This document shows, one piece after another, positions 1 through 9,003 of a stretch of 41,809 nt of DNA. A program made the translations under genes and the position numbers. This DNA is from Burkholderiales bacterium. Its GTDB lineage: Bacteria > Pseudomonadota > Gammaproteobacteria > Burkholderiales > Usitatibacteraceae. Position 1 is the stretch's first letter; each line of letters starts with the position of its first letter. The notes beneath the pieces were generated by a model. The model was not told the origin of the DNA and did not search any database. It was given only the letters and a program-made list of their open reading frames with translations. The DNA is taken from contig JANYGV010000067.1 of NCBI GenBank assembly GCA_025359285.1, positions 1 to 41,809 of the forward strand, in the 5' to 3' direction.

Positions 1-155
1 ATATATTTCGAGCTCAAACCATCTTCTTAACCCACTTCATCAACCAGCCTAGGCTCGCGCCTTACTCATCAATGACCGTTAAAAAGCGGCACCCTCATAC
101 TCAGTACCCACCTCAATCAGTTGTCCGTGTTTTTAAAGAGCGTTGCAAATTCGAG

Positions 156-233
<78 letters not shown>

Positions 234-427
234 TCCGATGATTCGTACACCTGAACCTTGAAACTTATTCGAATTGCAGAAGAAGGCTATTGTACACATA
301 CCTGCCTAAAAGCGTCAAGACTCATTCGACTTTTTCTTATGCGCATGATGTTTATGAACTGCCTTATTATCTAGCGGCGTTCGGCGCCAGACTTAAAAAC
401 ATACCCGTTATTGATGAGGAGATTTTA

Positions 428-1054
428 TTGGATCAGCTAACTACCATCGCCATTGCAGCAGCGCTGGCTTGGGCCAGTGGACTTCGTTTATACGTGGTGT
501 TATTTCTACTGGGCTTGGCGGGACATTTTCATTGGTTCAATTGGCAATTGCCCACATCCATGCAGGTACTTGCGCACCCATTGGTCATTGGCACAGTAGG
601 ATTTCTTGTACTTGTCGAATTTTTTGCGGATAAAGTTCCGGCGGTTGATTCAATATGGGATGCTATTCATACTTTTATTCGAATTCCGGCTGGCGCTTTA
701 TTGGCAGCGGGTGTTATCGGCGCGGATGATGGAGCAGCTTGGGCAGTGGTAGCAGGCTTGCTGGGCGGAACGATTACGGCCGGCACTCATTTTATGAAAG
801 CGGGAAGCCGCGCCGCCATTAATACTTCTCCAGAACCCGTCAGCAATTGGATTGCCTCAATAACGGAAGATACGGCCGTTTTGGGCGGTTTATGGCTTGC
901 ATTTACACATCCACTAGCGTTTTTATGGATACTGATTTTGTTCGTAATGCTCACCATATGGCTGCTGCCAAAGCTATGGCGATTTATCAAATGGATTGCC
1001 AGACATGCGATGGACTTGGTTTCAGACGCAATGCATGCAAAACAAGCACTGTAG
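428..1054 (+). CDS. DUF4126 domain-containing membrane protein
   Basis: ORF 290..1054; a TTG at 428 preceded by GAGGAG is a more likely start than 290. Hydrophobic protein with DUF4126-like text (LALAWASGLRLYVVLFLLGLAG...DKVPAVDSIWDAIHTFIRIPAGALLA). Confidence 0.8.
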   Translation: MDQLTTIAIAAALAWASGLRLYVVLFLLGLAGHFHWFNWQLPTSMQVLAHPLVIGTVGFLVLVEFFADKVPAVDSIWDAIHTFIRIPAGALLAAGVIGADDGAAWAVVAGLLGGTITAGTHFMKAGSRAAINTSPEPVSNWIASITEDTAVLGGLWLAFTHPLAFLWILILFVMLTIWLLPKLWRFIKWIARHAMDLVSDAMHAKQAL

Positions 1055-1097
1055 CGCGTCACGCCGCATCACATCAAAGCTAAACGCTAACAACACG

Positions 1098-1694
1098 CTA
1101 TACAACGCGGCGCTCTATCAAGGCTTGTGCCAGTGTGCCGCTATCAACATATTCAAGCTCACCGCCGACGGGCAAGCCGCGCGCGATGCGCGATACTTTA
1201 ACGCCCTGCTCACCAAGCATTTCGCTCACATAATGCGCCGTAGCTTCGCCTTCAACCGTAAAATTGGTCGCCAAAATCACTTCTTTTACCAGCCCGTCAG
1301 CTGCACGTTTGAACAACCGTTCAAGGTTAATTTCTTTTGGCCCGATACCGTCCAGCGGCGAGAGACGACCCATCAATACAAAGTAAAGTCCGCGATAGGT
1401 TTGGGTTTGCTCCATCATCAATAGATCACCCGGCATTTCCACTACACATAGCAGCGACTTATCACGCTTGATTGATTCGCATATTTCGCAAATCTCGCGC
1501 TCAGTAAACGTATTGCACATACCACAGTGGCGTACGCGCTCAACCGCACTTTGCATCGCATCAGCGAGGCTTAGAGCGCCAGCCTGATCACGCTGCAGCA
1601 GGTGATACGCCATACGCTGCGCTGATTTTGGGCCGACGCCGGGCAGGCAGCGAAGGGCTTGAATCAGAGCTTCTAGACTTGAGGGTGGACGCAT
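1098..1694 (-). CDS. recR: Recombination mediator protein RecR
   Basis: 198 aa; [17 protein letters not shown] HhH motif, Cys4 zinc finger ([16 protein letters not shown]), Toprim segment; next to ybaB and dnaX. Confidence 0.97.
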   Translation of the reverse strand: MRPPSSLEALIQALRCLPGVGPKSAQRMAYHLLQRDQAGALSLADAMQSAVERVRHCGMCNTFTEREICEICESIKRDKSLLCVVEMPGDLLMMEQTQTYRGLYFVLMGRLSPLDGIGPKEINLERLFKRAADGLVKEVILATNFTVEGEATAHYVSEMLGEQGVKVSRIARGLPVGGELEYVDSGTLAQALIERRVV

Positions 1695-1798
1695 TCGTAA
1701 TGCCTAAATTTTGGGCCGTGGTGTAGGGCTCGCCAAGCGCATAAGCATGAATGTTCAACAACTCGTGACGACGTAAGTTGAAGCAAAAAGCAATTGCA

Positions 1799-2125
1799 TT
1801 AAAACGGCATCTTGAATCCTGCAGGCAACTGCATGCCCGCGGTGAATCCAGACATTTTTTCACTGGATGCAGACTCAGCTTGCCGAACCGCATCGTTCAT
1901 GGCAGCCGCAATTAAATCTTCAAGCATCTCTTTGTCATCCATCACACTCGCGTCAATGGATACGCGCTTCACATCATTGCGACAAGTCATGGTCACCTTC
2001 ACCATCCCACTGCCAGACTGCCCCTGAACCTCGATCAAGGCCAGTTGTTCCTGCGCTTTTTTCATATTTTCCTGCATTTGCTGGGCTTGCTTCATGAGCC
2101 CACCCAAGCCGCCTTTGGGAATCAT
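1799..2125 (-). CDS. ybaB: YbaB/EbfC family nucleoid-associated protein
   Basis: 108 aa; [25 protein letters not shown] and [19 protein letters not shown]; between dnaX and recR. Confidence 0.95.
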   Translation of the reverse strand: MIPKGGLGGLMKQAQQMQENMKKAQEQLALIEVQGQSGSGMVKVTMTCRNDVKRVSIDASVMDDKEMLEDLIAAAMNDAVRQAESASSEKMSGFTAGMQLPAGFKMPF

Positions 2126-2155
2126 ATTGTCTCCAATAAATTGTAAGGTGAATCG

Positions 2156-3892
2156 TTAGTTGGCTGTAATACTGGCACTAGGACTGGATGGACGAATCGA
2201 TGCTCGATTGATCTCAGCGCCAAAATCCTGTTTCAGATTTTTAATGAATGGATCTTGCTCAATGGCCGCCTCGGCGGCAGTGTGCTCAAGATTACGAGCG
2301 CGATCCTGCTGCGAAGCCACACTATTGCTGACATTTTCTCCACTGGCAATACCGGCAGCCGCACCGATTTTAATGGCCAGACGCAAATTCTCGCCCAGTT
2401 GTGGAATCAGTGCCGCCTTTAGTTTTTCCTGATAGGCCTTATCAGCCAAATGTTTGTGCGCGTCTGCCAAACCCAGCTCAAGTACACCGCCCGCAAACGA
2501 CCGAAATTCAACCTGCTTGGCCAACATGCTGGCGATGCCCGTAAAATTTTGGCGCAACACAAAGGCGGGCCAATCGCCATCAAACTCGACCAGGCCACTG
2601 GCTGAAACCCCAGTACTGGCGGGCGTCTCACAAGGCAATGCCTGAAACGCCTTATCTAGCGCGGCTTTCGAGGGCGTGAGTTCAGCGGATGTGGATTCAG
2701 GGGCCCTTGTCTGCGGCGCGTTCGAACTGGGCGTTTTGTAAGTGCCTGTGACAGGCGGCATCTGCGCGCCTATGTCGCTACCCTTATTACCCACCTCACC
2801 GCGCTTGAATGCGAGCATGCGCAACAACGTCATCGTAAAACCAGATCGCTCGTCTGGCGCCAGCGCTAAATCACGACGACCCAATAACGCAATCTGATAA
2901 AAAAGTTGCACATCATCGGCCGAAAGTTGAGCGGCCACACCCGCGATCCTGGCGGCATCAGGGCCTTCGACTGCGTCGGCACCTGCGCTTTGCACCAGCG
3001 CCACGCGCGCGAGTAAGCTGGCTAAATCCTTTAGCGTTAACTCAAAAGACACATTGCGCTCACCCAAACTGCTAATTTCAGCAAGTAAACCCTTGGCATC
3101 TACGTTCGCCAAACAGCTCAACATTGAGAACAAATAGGTTTGATCCAGCACCCCTAGCATGGTGGCAACTTGATCGGTTTTCACCTCACCCGCTCCATAA
3201 GCAATAGCCTGATCTAACAGCGACAGTGCATCCCGCGCGCTGCCCTCTCCGGCGCGACCAATCATCTCCAGCGCGGGCTGTTCAAAAGGAATTTTTTCGG
3301 TTTGCAAAATATGCGCGAGGTGGCCAGCAAGCAGCGTTGGCGATAAATTTTTCAGATTGAATTGCAGGCAGCGTGACAATACCGTAATCGGCAATTTTTG
3401 CGGATCTGTCGTCGCCAAAATAAATTCCACATGGGCCGGTGGCTCTTCCAGTGTTTTCAGCATCGCGTTGAAAGCTGATTTCGACAGCATGTGAACTTCA
3501 TCAATGATATAAACCTTGTAGCGACCGGAAACGGGCGCATATTGCGCGGTTTCCAAAAGCTCACGCATCTCATCAACTTTGGTATTGGTGGCCGCATCGA
3601 CCTCAAGCAAATCTATAAAGCGGCCCGCATCAATATCTTTACAGGATTGGCACACCCCACAAGGCGTAGCGGTCATACCGCTTTTACCGTCAGTGCCGAG
3701 ACAATTCAACGCTTTTGCCAAAATCCGCGCTAAGGTCGTTTTACCCACCCCGCGCGTACCCGTGAACAAATACGCGTGATGAATACGCCCCGTATCGAGC
3801 GCATTCGCCAACGCCCGCACCACGTGTTCCTGCCCAACCACATCAACAAAGTTGCGTGGTCGCCATTTACGCGCAAGGACTTGATGACTCAT
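2156..3892 (-). CDS. dnaX: DNA polymerase III subunit gamma/tau
   Basis: 578 aa; VLARKWRPRNFVDVVGQEHVVRAL, Walker A GTRGVGKT, zinc-binding Cys cluster (CLGT..CGVCQSC), IIDEVHML, TTDPQKLPITVLSRC. Confidence 0.97.
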   Translation of the reverse strand: MSHQVLARKWRPRNFVDVVGQEHVVRALANALDTGRIHHAYLFTGTRGVGKTTLARILAKALNCLGTDGKSGMTATPCGVCQSCKDIDAGRFIDLLEVDAATNTKVDEMRELLETAQYAPVSGRYKVYIIDEVHMLSKSAFNAMLKTLEEPPAHVEFILATTDPQKLPITVLSRCLQFNLKNLSPTLLAGHLAHILQTEKIPFEQPALEMIGRAGEGSARDALSLLDQAIAYGAGEVKTDQVATMLGVLDQTYLFSMLSCLANVDAKGLLAEISSLGERNVSFELTLKDLASLLARVALVQSAGADAVEGPDAARIAGVAAQLSADDVQLFYQIALLGRRDLALAPDERSGFTMTLLRMLAFKRGEVGNKGSDIGAQMPPVTGTYKTPSSNAPQTRAPESTSAELTPSKAALDKAFQALPCETPASTGVSASGLVEFDGDWPAFVLRQNFTGIASMLAKQVEFRSFAGGVLELGLADAHKHLADKAYQEKLKAALIPQLGENLRLAIKIGAAAGIASGENVSNSVASQQDRARNLEHTAAEAAIEQDPFIKNLKQDFGAEINRASIRPSSPSASITAN

Positions 3893-3933
3893 CGGCTATA
3901 GCTCGTTACACGTGGAGAGGTATTAAAAAAGGT

Positions 3934-4030
3934 GGCGAGCCTGACCCTCGGCACTTCAACTACTTCGCTGTGGCTGCTTCGTTCCCGACCTGACCAGATT
4001 CACAAAGGCTGAATGCGTGGAGACCCGCCG
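3934..4030 (-). ncRNA. ffs: Signal recognition particle RNA (4.5S type)
   Basis: Minus strand contains GGTCAGGTCGGGAACGAAGCAGCCACAGC (SRP domain IV signature), with complementary terminal arms GGCGGGTCTC/...GGCTCGCC; directly upstream of dnaX on the same strand. Confidence 0.93.
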
Positions 4031-4101
4031 AGGTGGATTTTATCCCAGTTCGCCACGCTCGAACAAACCCGGTACAACAATTTGGTTCAAGTAACGAAAA
4101 C

Positions 4102-5289
4102 TCATTTGGCGCATGTACGAAAACCACAGAACATATCGCTGCGATCGGGTGTATAAAAATTTCGATATTGCGGATATTTTATGCGTGGATGGGTCATGAA
4201 CGAACCACCTCTTAGCACTTGATGAGTGTAAAACCAGGGCTCAGAGTACTCCTGATACACCCCAGGAACAAAGCCAGGATATGGCGCAAACGCAGATGCC
4301 GTCCACTCCCAGACGTGACCGACAGAGGCCGCAAATGTATCGGAGTGGGTTGCTGCAAACTCCCACTCTGCTTCAGTCGGCAAACGCCGGTTTGCCCATT
4401 CGCAATACGCTTGTGCTTGCGCAAAATTGATATGCATTGCCGCATAATTTTCGTTGCCACTTCGATTGGCATCCCGATTGATGCCTCGCTCGCCTAAAAA
4501 CACAGCAAATTCCGCCTCTGAAACCGGCTGCGGCGAGATCGCAAACCACGCCACAGAGACGCGCTGCGGCGGCAGCTCGTTACAAAACCGGTAGCGATTT
4601 GGATTTTGTCGACCGAGATCACCCAGCACAATATCGCCTGGCTCAAACACAATATCAACGGCATTTACAGCGAGTGGCGCGGTGGGTTTCTTAAGGTGCT
4701 TAAGGTGCTTAACGGGCTTAACGTGTTTAAGGCGCTTAAGGTGCCTAAGGTGCTTAGGGCGCGGCGCCGTCTCCGGCCAAGGCAAATTGAGCGTGCGCAA
4801 TGTCATCGCCAGCGCCTCAGCATGCATGTCTTCATGCGCCACCACCAGCTGAAAATAATGAATATCGTCTGCGCTGCATTGATCGAGTGCATTCAGCGTG
4901 GAAGCCAGTGACTCACGCATGAACGCAAAACAAACATCCCGCGCAGGATAAATATTTGTCCAGCGCGCTTGATGTGCCACATGCGTCGAATCAAAAAGCG
5001 CGTCCGCATCAACAAAACATGACGGCGGCAATTTGCGCTGACGCAACATCTCCGGGGTGCGCTTGGGTAGCCGCACGGCAAAATATTCCTGGAACCACGC
5101 GATATGCGCGAGCTCCCACAACGGTGGATTTATATTCGCGTGATAAGGCACCTCGGCGGGCACCCAAAATGACTCGGGCAATTCGCGGTAAAGTGCGTGC
5201 GTGTATCCGCGCTGCGAGATCAGTGCCTCGCGAATCTGATTTTTAAGCGCCGCCACATCATTAGTTTTTTCGACTACCTGCATTTGCAT
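4102..5289 (-). CDS. senA: EgtB-family nonheme iron enzyme, selenoneine synthase SenA-like (DinB + FGE-sulfatase domains)
   Basis: 395 aa; DinB-type motifs PLWELAHIAWFQEYF and HEDMHAEALAMTLRTL, C-terminal FGE-sulfatase fold (RLPTEAEWEFAA..GHVWEWTASAF..QVLRGGSFMTHPRIKYPQYRNFYTPDRSDMFCGFR). Divergent from a SenB-like glycosyltransferase. Confidence 0.8.
   Translation of the reverse strand: MQMQVVEKTNDVAALKNQIREALISQRGYTHALYRELPESFWVPAEVPYHANINPPLWELAHIAWFQEYFAVRLPKRTPEMLRQRKLPPSCFVDADALFDSTHVAHQARWTNIYPARDVCFAFMRESLASTLNALDQCSADDIHYFQLVVAHEDMHAEALAMTLRTLNLPWPETAPRPKHLRHLKRLKHVKPVKHLKHLKKPTAPLAVNAVDIVFEPGDIVLGDLGRQNPNRYRFCNELPPQRVSVAWFAISPQPVSEAEFAVFLGERGINRDANRSGNENYAAMHINFAQAQAYCEWANRRLPTEAEWEFAATHSDTFAASVGHVWEWTASAFAPYPGFVPGVYQEYSEPWFYTHQVLRGGSFMTHPRIKYPQYRNFYTPDRSDMFCGFRTCAK
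4690..4761. repeat. 9-bp degenerate tandem array, 8 copies (consensus CTTAAGGTG), coding for HLK-type repeats inside the senA-like gene
   Basis: Direct read: cttaaggtg cttaaggtg cttaacggg cttaacgtg tttaaggcg cttaaggtg cctaaggtg cttagggcg. Confidence 0.95.
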
Positions 5290-5341
5290 AACCCATTGGT
5301 ATCTAAGCTATTTCCAACATTTTTTTCGAGATGCCCACCCA

Positions 5342-6337
5342 GTGAATTCTGCACCGCTTATTCGCATCATTACACCCGCGCTGGCGGATGCCAACAATGG
5401 CAATTGGCGTACGGCACACCGGTGGCAGGCGTTGCTCACCCAGCATTCGACAGGATCAAATTCGACAGCAACTTTTCGAGTTATTGTACAAGGCGAGTGG
5501 ATGGGTGAAAACTGCGATTTACTGATTGCGCTGCATGCCCGCCGCAGCGCCGCCTCGATCACAAGGTTTCGAAAAACGTTTCCGGCAAAGCCTTTGATTG
5601 TGGTTTTGACCGGCACCGACTTATATCGCGATCTTGCAACCTCGGAAGAAGCCCGCCAGTCCTTGCGTTTGGCAGATTCGCTCATCGTATTACAAGAAGA
5701 CGCCATCCACTTTGTACCCATCGAGCATCGCAAGAAAACGCACGTAGTTTATCAATCGGCAAAACCGCTTAAGCCGTGCCTCAAACCAAAATTTAAACTG
5801 GATTGCGTGGTCGTGGGACATTTGCGCGATGAAAAAGATCCTTCCACCATTTTTCGCGCAGCGGCGCAACTAAACGACAGCGACCACATCCACATCTTGC
5901 ACATCGGCGCGCCACTGGACGAATCGCTGGCCGAAATTGCCAGAACGCTTTCTGCTCGCAGCAAGCACTATCACTGGTCGGGCGAGATGAGCCATGGATT
6001 GACGCGCGCCGCCATCAAGCGCGCGCATCTGCTTATTCATCCGTCAATCATGGAGGGTGGCGCAAATGTCATAGTCGAGGCGCTTACATCGGGCACCTCA
6101 GTGCTGGCCTCGCAAATGTCAGGCAACGTCGGCATGTTGGGGCCAGATTACGGAGGATATTTTGCAGTGGGCGATGATGCTGCGTTACTGACGCTATTAA
6201 AAAGGTATTCGCGCGATGCCAATTTCAAATCCCGGTTAGGCAACGCTTGTCTGGCACGAGCCAAATTATTCTTACCTGAAATTGAGTGCGCCTCGCTATG
6301 CTCGATAGCAAACAAACTTCTTGAACCAAAAGCATGA
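5342..6337 (+). CDS. senB: SenB-like selenosugar synthase (TIGR04348-type glycosyltransferase)
   Basis: 331 aa; N-terminus IRIITPALADANNGNWRTAHRWQALL, KPLIVVLTGTDLYRDL, C-terminal GT4-like HPSIMEGGANVIVEALTSGTSVLAS; adjacent to the senA-like gene. Confidence 0.82.
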   Translation: MNSAPLIRIITPALADANNGNWRTAHRWQALLTQHSTGSNSTATFRVIVQGEWMGENCDLLIALHARRSAASITRFRKTFPAKPLIVVLTGTDLYRDLATSEEARQSLRLADSLIVLQEDAIHFVPIEHRKKTHVVYQSAKPLKPCLKPKFKLDCVVVGHLRDEKDPSTIFRAAAQLNDSDHIHILHIGAPLDESLAEIARTLSARSKHYHWSGEMSHGLTRAAIKRAHLLIHPSIMEGGANVIVEALTSGTSVLASQMSGNVGMLGPDYGGYFAVGDDAALLTLLKRYSRDANFKSRLGNACLARAKLFLPEIECASLCSIANKLLEPKA

Positions 6338-6499
6338 CCGCACACACTAATATGGCAACACTGAAACCGAATCAAGAGCCGATGCGTAAAATATTTTCGA
6401 GCGAATAGCCGCTCTAAGGATGTTACCTGCGCCAGCAAGCTCATTAGGTCAACAAAAGAGATCAACGAAGTTAATCAACGAGATCAGCGAGAAACGCTC

Positions 6500-7915
6500 A
6501 TGAGTCCGATTGAAAAGCAGGTCACGCAAAACTTTTTTCAACAAACGTCGCAACACGAATTCAGCGCCGGGCTCAAGCCGCTGCAAGAACGTTTCAAGGC
6601 GGTGCGGGACGCGACTGAACGCCTGACAGCGCCACTGAAAGCCGAAGATTGCAATCTGCAATCGATGCCGGATGCGAGTCCGATTAAATGGCATCTCGCG
6701 CATTCGACCTGGTTTTTTGAGACTTTTATTCTCGAAAAATTCGAACCGAATTTCGCGCCGTTTCATCCAGCGTTTAGGGTCCTGTTTAATTCCTACTACA
6801 ACGGCGTTGGCGACAAACATCCGCGCCATGAACGCGGCCTGATTTCGCGTCCAGATTTAGCAACGGTGTTCGACTATCGTCATGACATTACCAAGCGCAT
6901 CGCCAACCTGATTGAAGCTTTGGGCGACACGAATCACAGCTTCGCCGAACTCATGTGGCTGGGCTGCAATCACGAGGAGCAACATCAGGAGTTAATTCTC
7001 ACTGATCTGAAACATCTGCTCTCCAAAAATCCGCTAAAGCCCGCCTATCAAACACGCTGGCCACTTACTGCAATCGAAGGGCGCCAGCCACGTTGGCATA
7101 AATATGAAGGTGGCTTGGTTGAAATCGGCGCAAGCAAGCCGCGTACGAATGTAAATTCACAAGGCGATTTCTGTTTCGATAATGAAACGCCGCGCCATCG
7201 TGTTTTTTTAGAGCCCTTTGAGATTGCGTCACACCCAGTCACCCACGGCGATTTTGCGGCGTTCATTGCCGATGGCGGCTATCAGCGCCCCGAGCTGTGG
7301 TTATCGCTGGGCTGGGATTGGCTAAACGAGCAGAAAATTACCGCACCTTTGTATTGGGAACTGCGTGATAACGACACGAGCAATAGCGGCACGACCAATA
7401 ACGACACGACCGATAGCGGCACGACAAAAATCTGGATGACATTTACGCTGCACGGCATGGTCGAGATTGATGTGCACACGCCCATTTGTCATGTCAGTTT
7501 TTTTGAAGCTGACGCGTACGCGCGCTGGAAAGGCGCCCGCCTGCCCACCGAGGCCGAGTGGGAACATGCTGCCGCCTTGGCCACACAACATGTTGGGATC
7601 AGCGGCAATTTTCTCGATAGCCACGCCCTGCATCCGCTAGCAATGCGCGAGCAAACGTCGTCAGAATATCCGCAACAATTATTTGGCGATGTGTGGGAAT
7701 GGACCGCCAGCGCGTATTTAGGCTATCCCGGTTACCAAGCGGAAACAGGTGCCGTCGGCGAATACAACGGCAAATTTATGTGCAACCAATTCGTATTACG
7801 CGGCGGCTCCTGCGCCACGCCCACGCCGCACATCCGACCCAGCTATCGCAACTTTTTCCCGCCTGAAGCGCGATGGCAATTTAGTGGTTTGCGCTTGGCA
7901 AGAAATGCGATATGA
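6500..7915 (+). CDS. egtB: Ergothioneine biosynthesis protein EgtB
   Basis: 471 aa; DASPIKWHLAHSTWFFETFIL, HEEQHQELILTDLKHLL, FGE-sulfatase C-terminus (RLPTEAEWEHAA, GDVWEWTASAYLGYPGY, FVLRGGSCATP..HIRPSYRNFFPPEARWQFSGLRLAR). Confidence 0.92.
   Translation: MSPIEKQVTQNFFQQTSQHEFSAGLKPLQERFKAVRDATERLTAPLKAEDCNLQSMPDASPIKWHLAHSTWFFETFILEKFEPNFAPFHPAFRVLFNSYYNGVGDKHPRHERGLISRPDLATVFDYRHDITKRIANLIEALGDTNHSFAELMWLGCNHEEQHQELILTDLKHLLSKNPLKPAYQTRWPLTAIEGRQPRWHKYEGGLVEIGASKPRTNVNSQGDFCFDNETPRHRVFLEPFEIASHPVTHGDFAAFIADGGYQRPELWLSLGWDWLNEQKITAPLYWELRDNDTSNSGTTNNDTTDSGTTKIWMTFTLHGMVEIDVHTPICHVSFFEADAYARWKGARLPTEAEWEHAAALATQHVGISGNFLDSHALHPLAMREQTSSEYPQQLFGDVWEWTASAYLGYPGYQAETGAVGEYNGKFMCNQFVLRGGSCATPTPHIRPSYRNFFPPEARWQFSGLRLARNAI
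7370..7429. repeat. 15-bp tandem array, 4 copies (30-bp higher-order alternation), encoding (D/G)T(S/T)(N/D)(S/N) repeats in egtB
   Basis: Direct read: aacgacacgagcaat agcggcacgaccaat aacgacacgaccgat agcggcacgacaaaa. Confidence 0.93.
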
Positions 7916-8196
7916 AGAGCCAATATACACGGGCATCTACAGACATTATTGCTCGCTGACGCCCGCCGATGCTAGCATTTACTAACGTCAACGCTCTGCT
8001 TTGATCTCCTAACGGCGATGGCGCTTGAACGGTGAGCTAGAAGCGGCGTCCTAAATCGGCTGCCTTAAATCGGCTAACTAACGACGAAGCCTCACAGCCA
8101 TGCGCTAATATGGTTGATACCTTGCGTCAGCGCATATTACAAATGCGGATCTGCGCGTTTTGCATTGACCTCACATCGATCTTGCCTTGATCACCC

Positions 8197-8847
8197 ATGA
8201 CAAAAACGCCGATATCAAAGCAGACAATCTCACCGCCTAAAAAGCCGTTTTCCATGATCCGCGAGTTCCATCTGGCCGACTGGTTCACGCTTGGTAATGC
8301 GGTATGTGGCATGGGTGCGCTTTTTTCGACCATGACGTTTCTGGAGGTTGGCCATGTTCGGCATATTTACATTGCGTGCGGTCTCGTATTTGCGGCGCTG
8401 ATATTCGACATCGTGGATGGGCGTGTGGCACGTTGGCGTCAAAAATCGTCGGCGCTGGGTCGCGAGCTTGATTCGCTGGCAGACGTAATTTCGTTCGGCG
8501 TCGCACCCGCCATCATCGCCTACGGCTGCGGGATGCAAGGCTTTTATGACCGTATCGTGTTGGCGTATTTTGTGGCGTGCGGCGTATCCCGGCTGGCGCG
8601 TTACAACGTCACTGCCGAGGCGTTGTCCGAGGGCGGAGATAAAGTTAAATATTTTGAAGGCACACCTATTCCCACCTCGGTAATGCTGGTGGCGATGCTT
8701 ATGTGGGCGGGCTATCTGGATGCGCTACAGGGCAATCTCTGGTTTGGCGTGGTCTCCATTGCCGGGCTGCAACTTCATCCGCTGGTGCTGCTGTTTGCCG
8801 CATCGGGCTCACTGATGATTAGCCGGATTCGAATTCCCAAGTTATAA
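8197..8847 (+). CDS. pssA: CDP-diacylglycerol--serine O-phosphatidyltransferase
   Basis: 216 aa; CDP-alcohol phosphotransferase motif DIVDGRVARWRQKSSALGRELDSLAD, then VISFGVAPA. Confidence 0.93.
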   Translation: MTKTPISKQTISPPKKPFSMIREFHLADWFTLGNAVCGMGALFSTMTFLEVGHVRHIYIACGLVFAALIFDIVDGRVARWRQKSSALGRELDSLADVISFGVAPAIIAYGCGMQGFYDRIVLAYFVACGVSRLARYNVTAEALSEGGDKVKYFEGTPIPTSVMLVAMLMWAGYLDALQGNLWFGVVSIAGLQLHPLVLLFAASGSLMISRIRIPKL

Positions 8848-8969
8848 CCGGGTTAGCGGCAACGCAAGTTCCGGCCGCGCAAGTTTTTTTACTTTCATTG
8901 GCCGACCATCATTAAGTGGTTACCTCAGCCGATTTTTGTATCATCAAATTGTCATGTGCCTGGTTTGAA

Positions 8970-8991
8970 ATAGAGATTTTCAAATCTCTAT
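8970..8991. promoter_or_regulatory. Perfect 9-bp inverted repeat in the 5' leader of the phoD-like gene, next to its ribosome-binding site
   Basis: atagagatt-ttca-aatctctat immediately followed by gggaagataacgATG. Confidence 0.6.
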
Positions 8992-9003
8992 GGGAAGATA
9001 ACG

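Noticed and set aside
996-1424. ORF 996..1424 (+, 142 aa)
   Set aside because: Mostly antisense to recR, with no recognisable protein character; codon-shadow ORF.
2156-3892. Programmed frameshift for a short gamma form of DnaX
   Set aside because: I did not find an A-AAA-AAG-type slippery heptamer followed by a stem in the expected region.
6440-6495. atcaacg-type repeats upstream of egtB as another tandem array
   Set aside because: Spacing is irregular (13, 13, 9), so not a clean array; kept out of the repeat list.
8048-8080. Two-copy cctaaatcggct / ccttaaatcggct repeat before pssA
   Set aside because: Only two copies; too weak to call.
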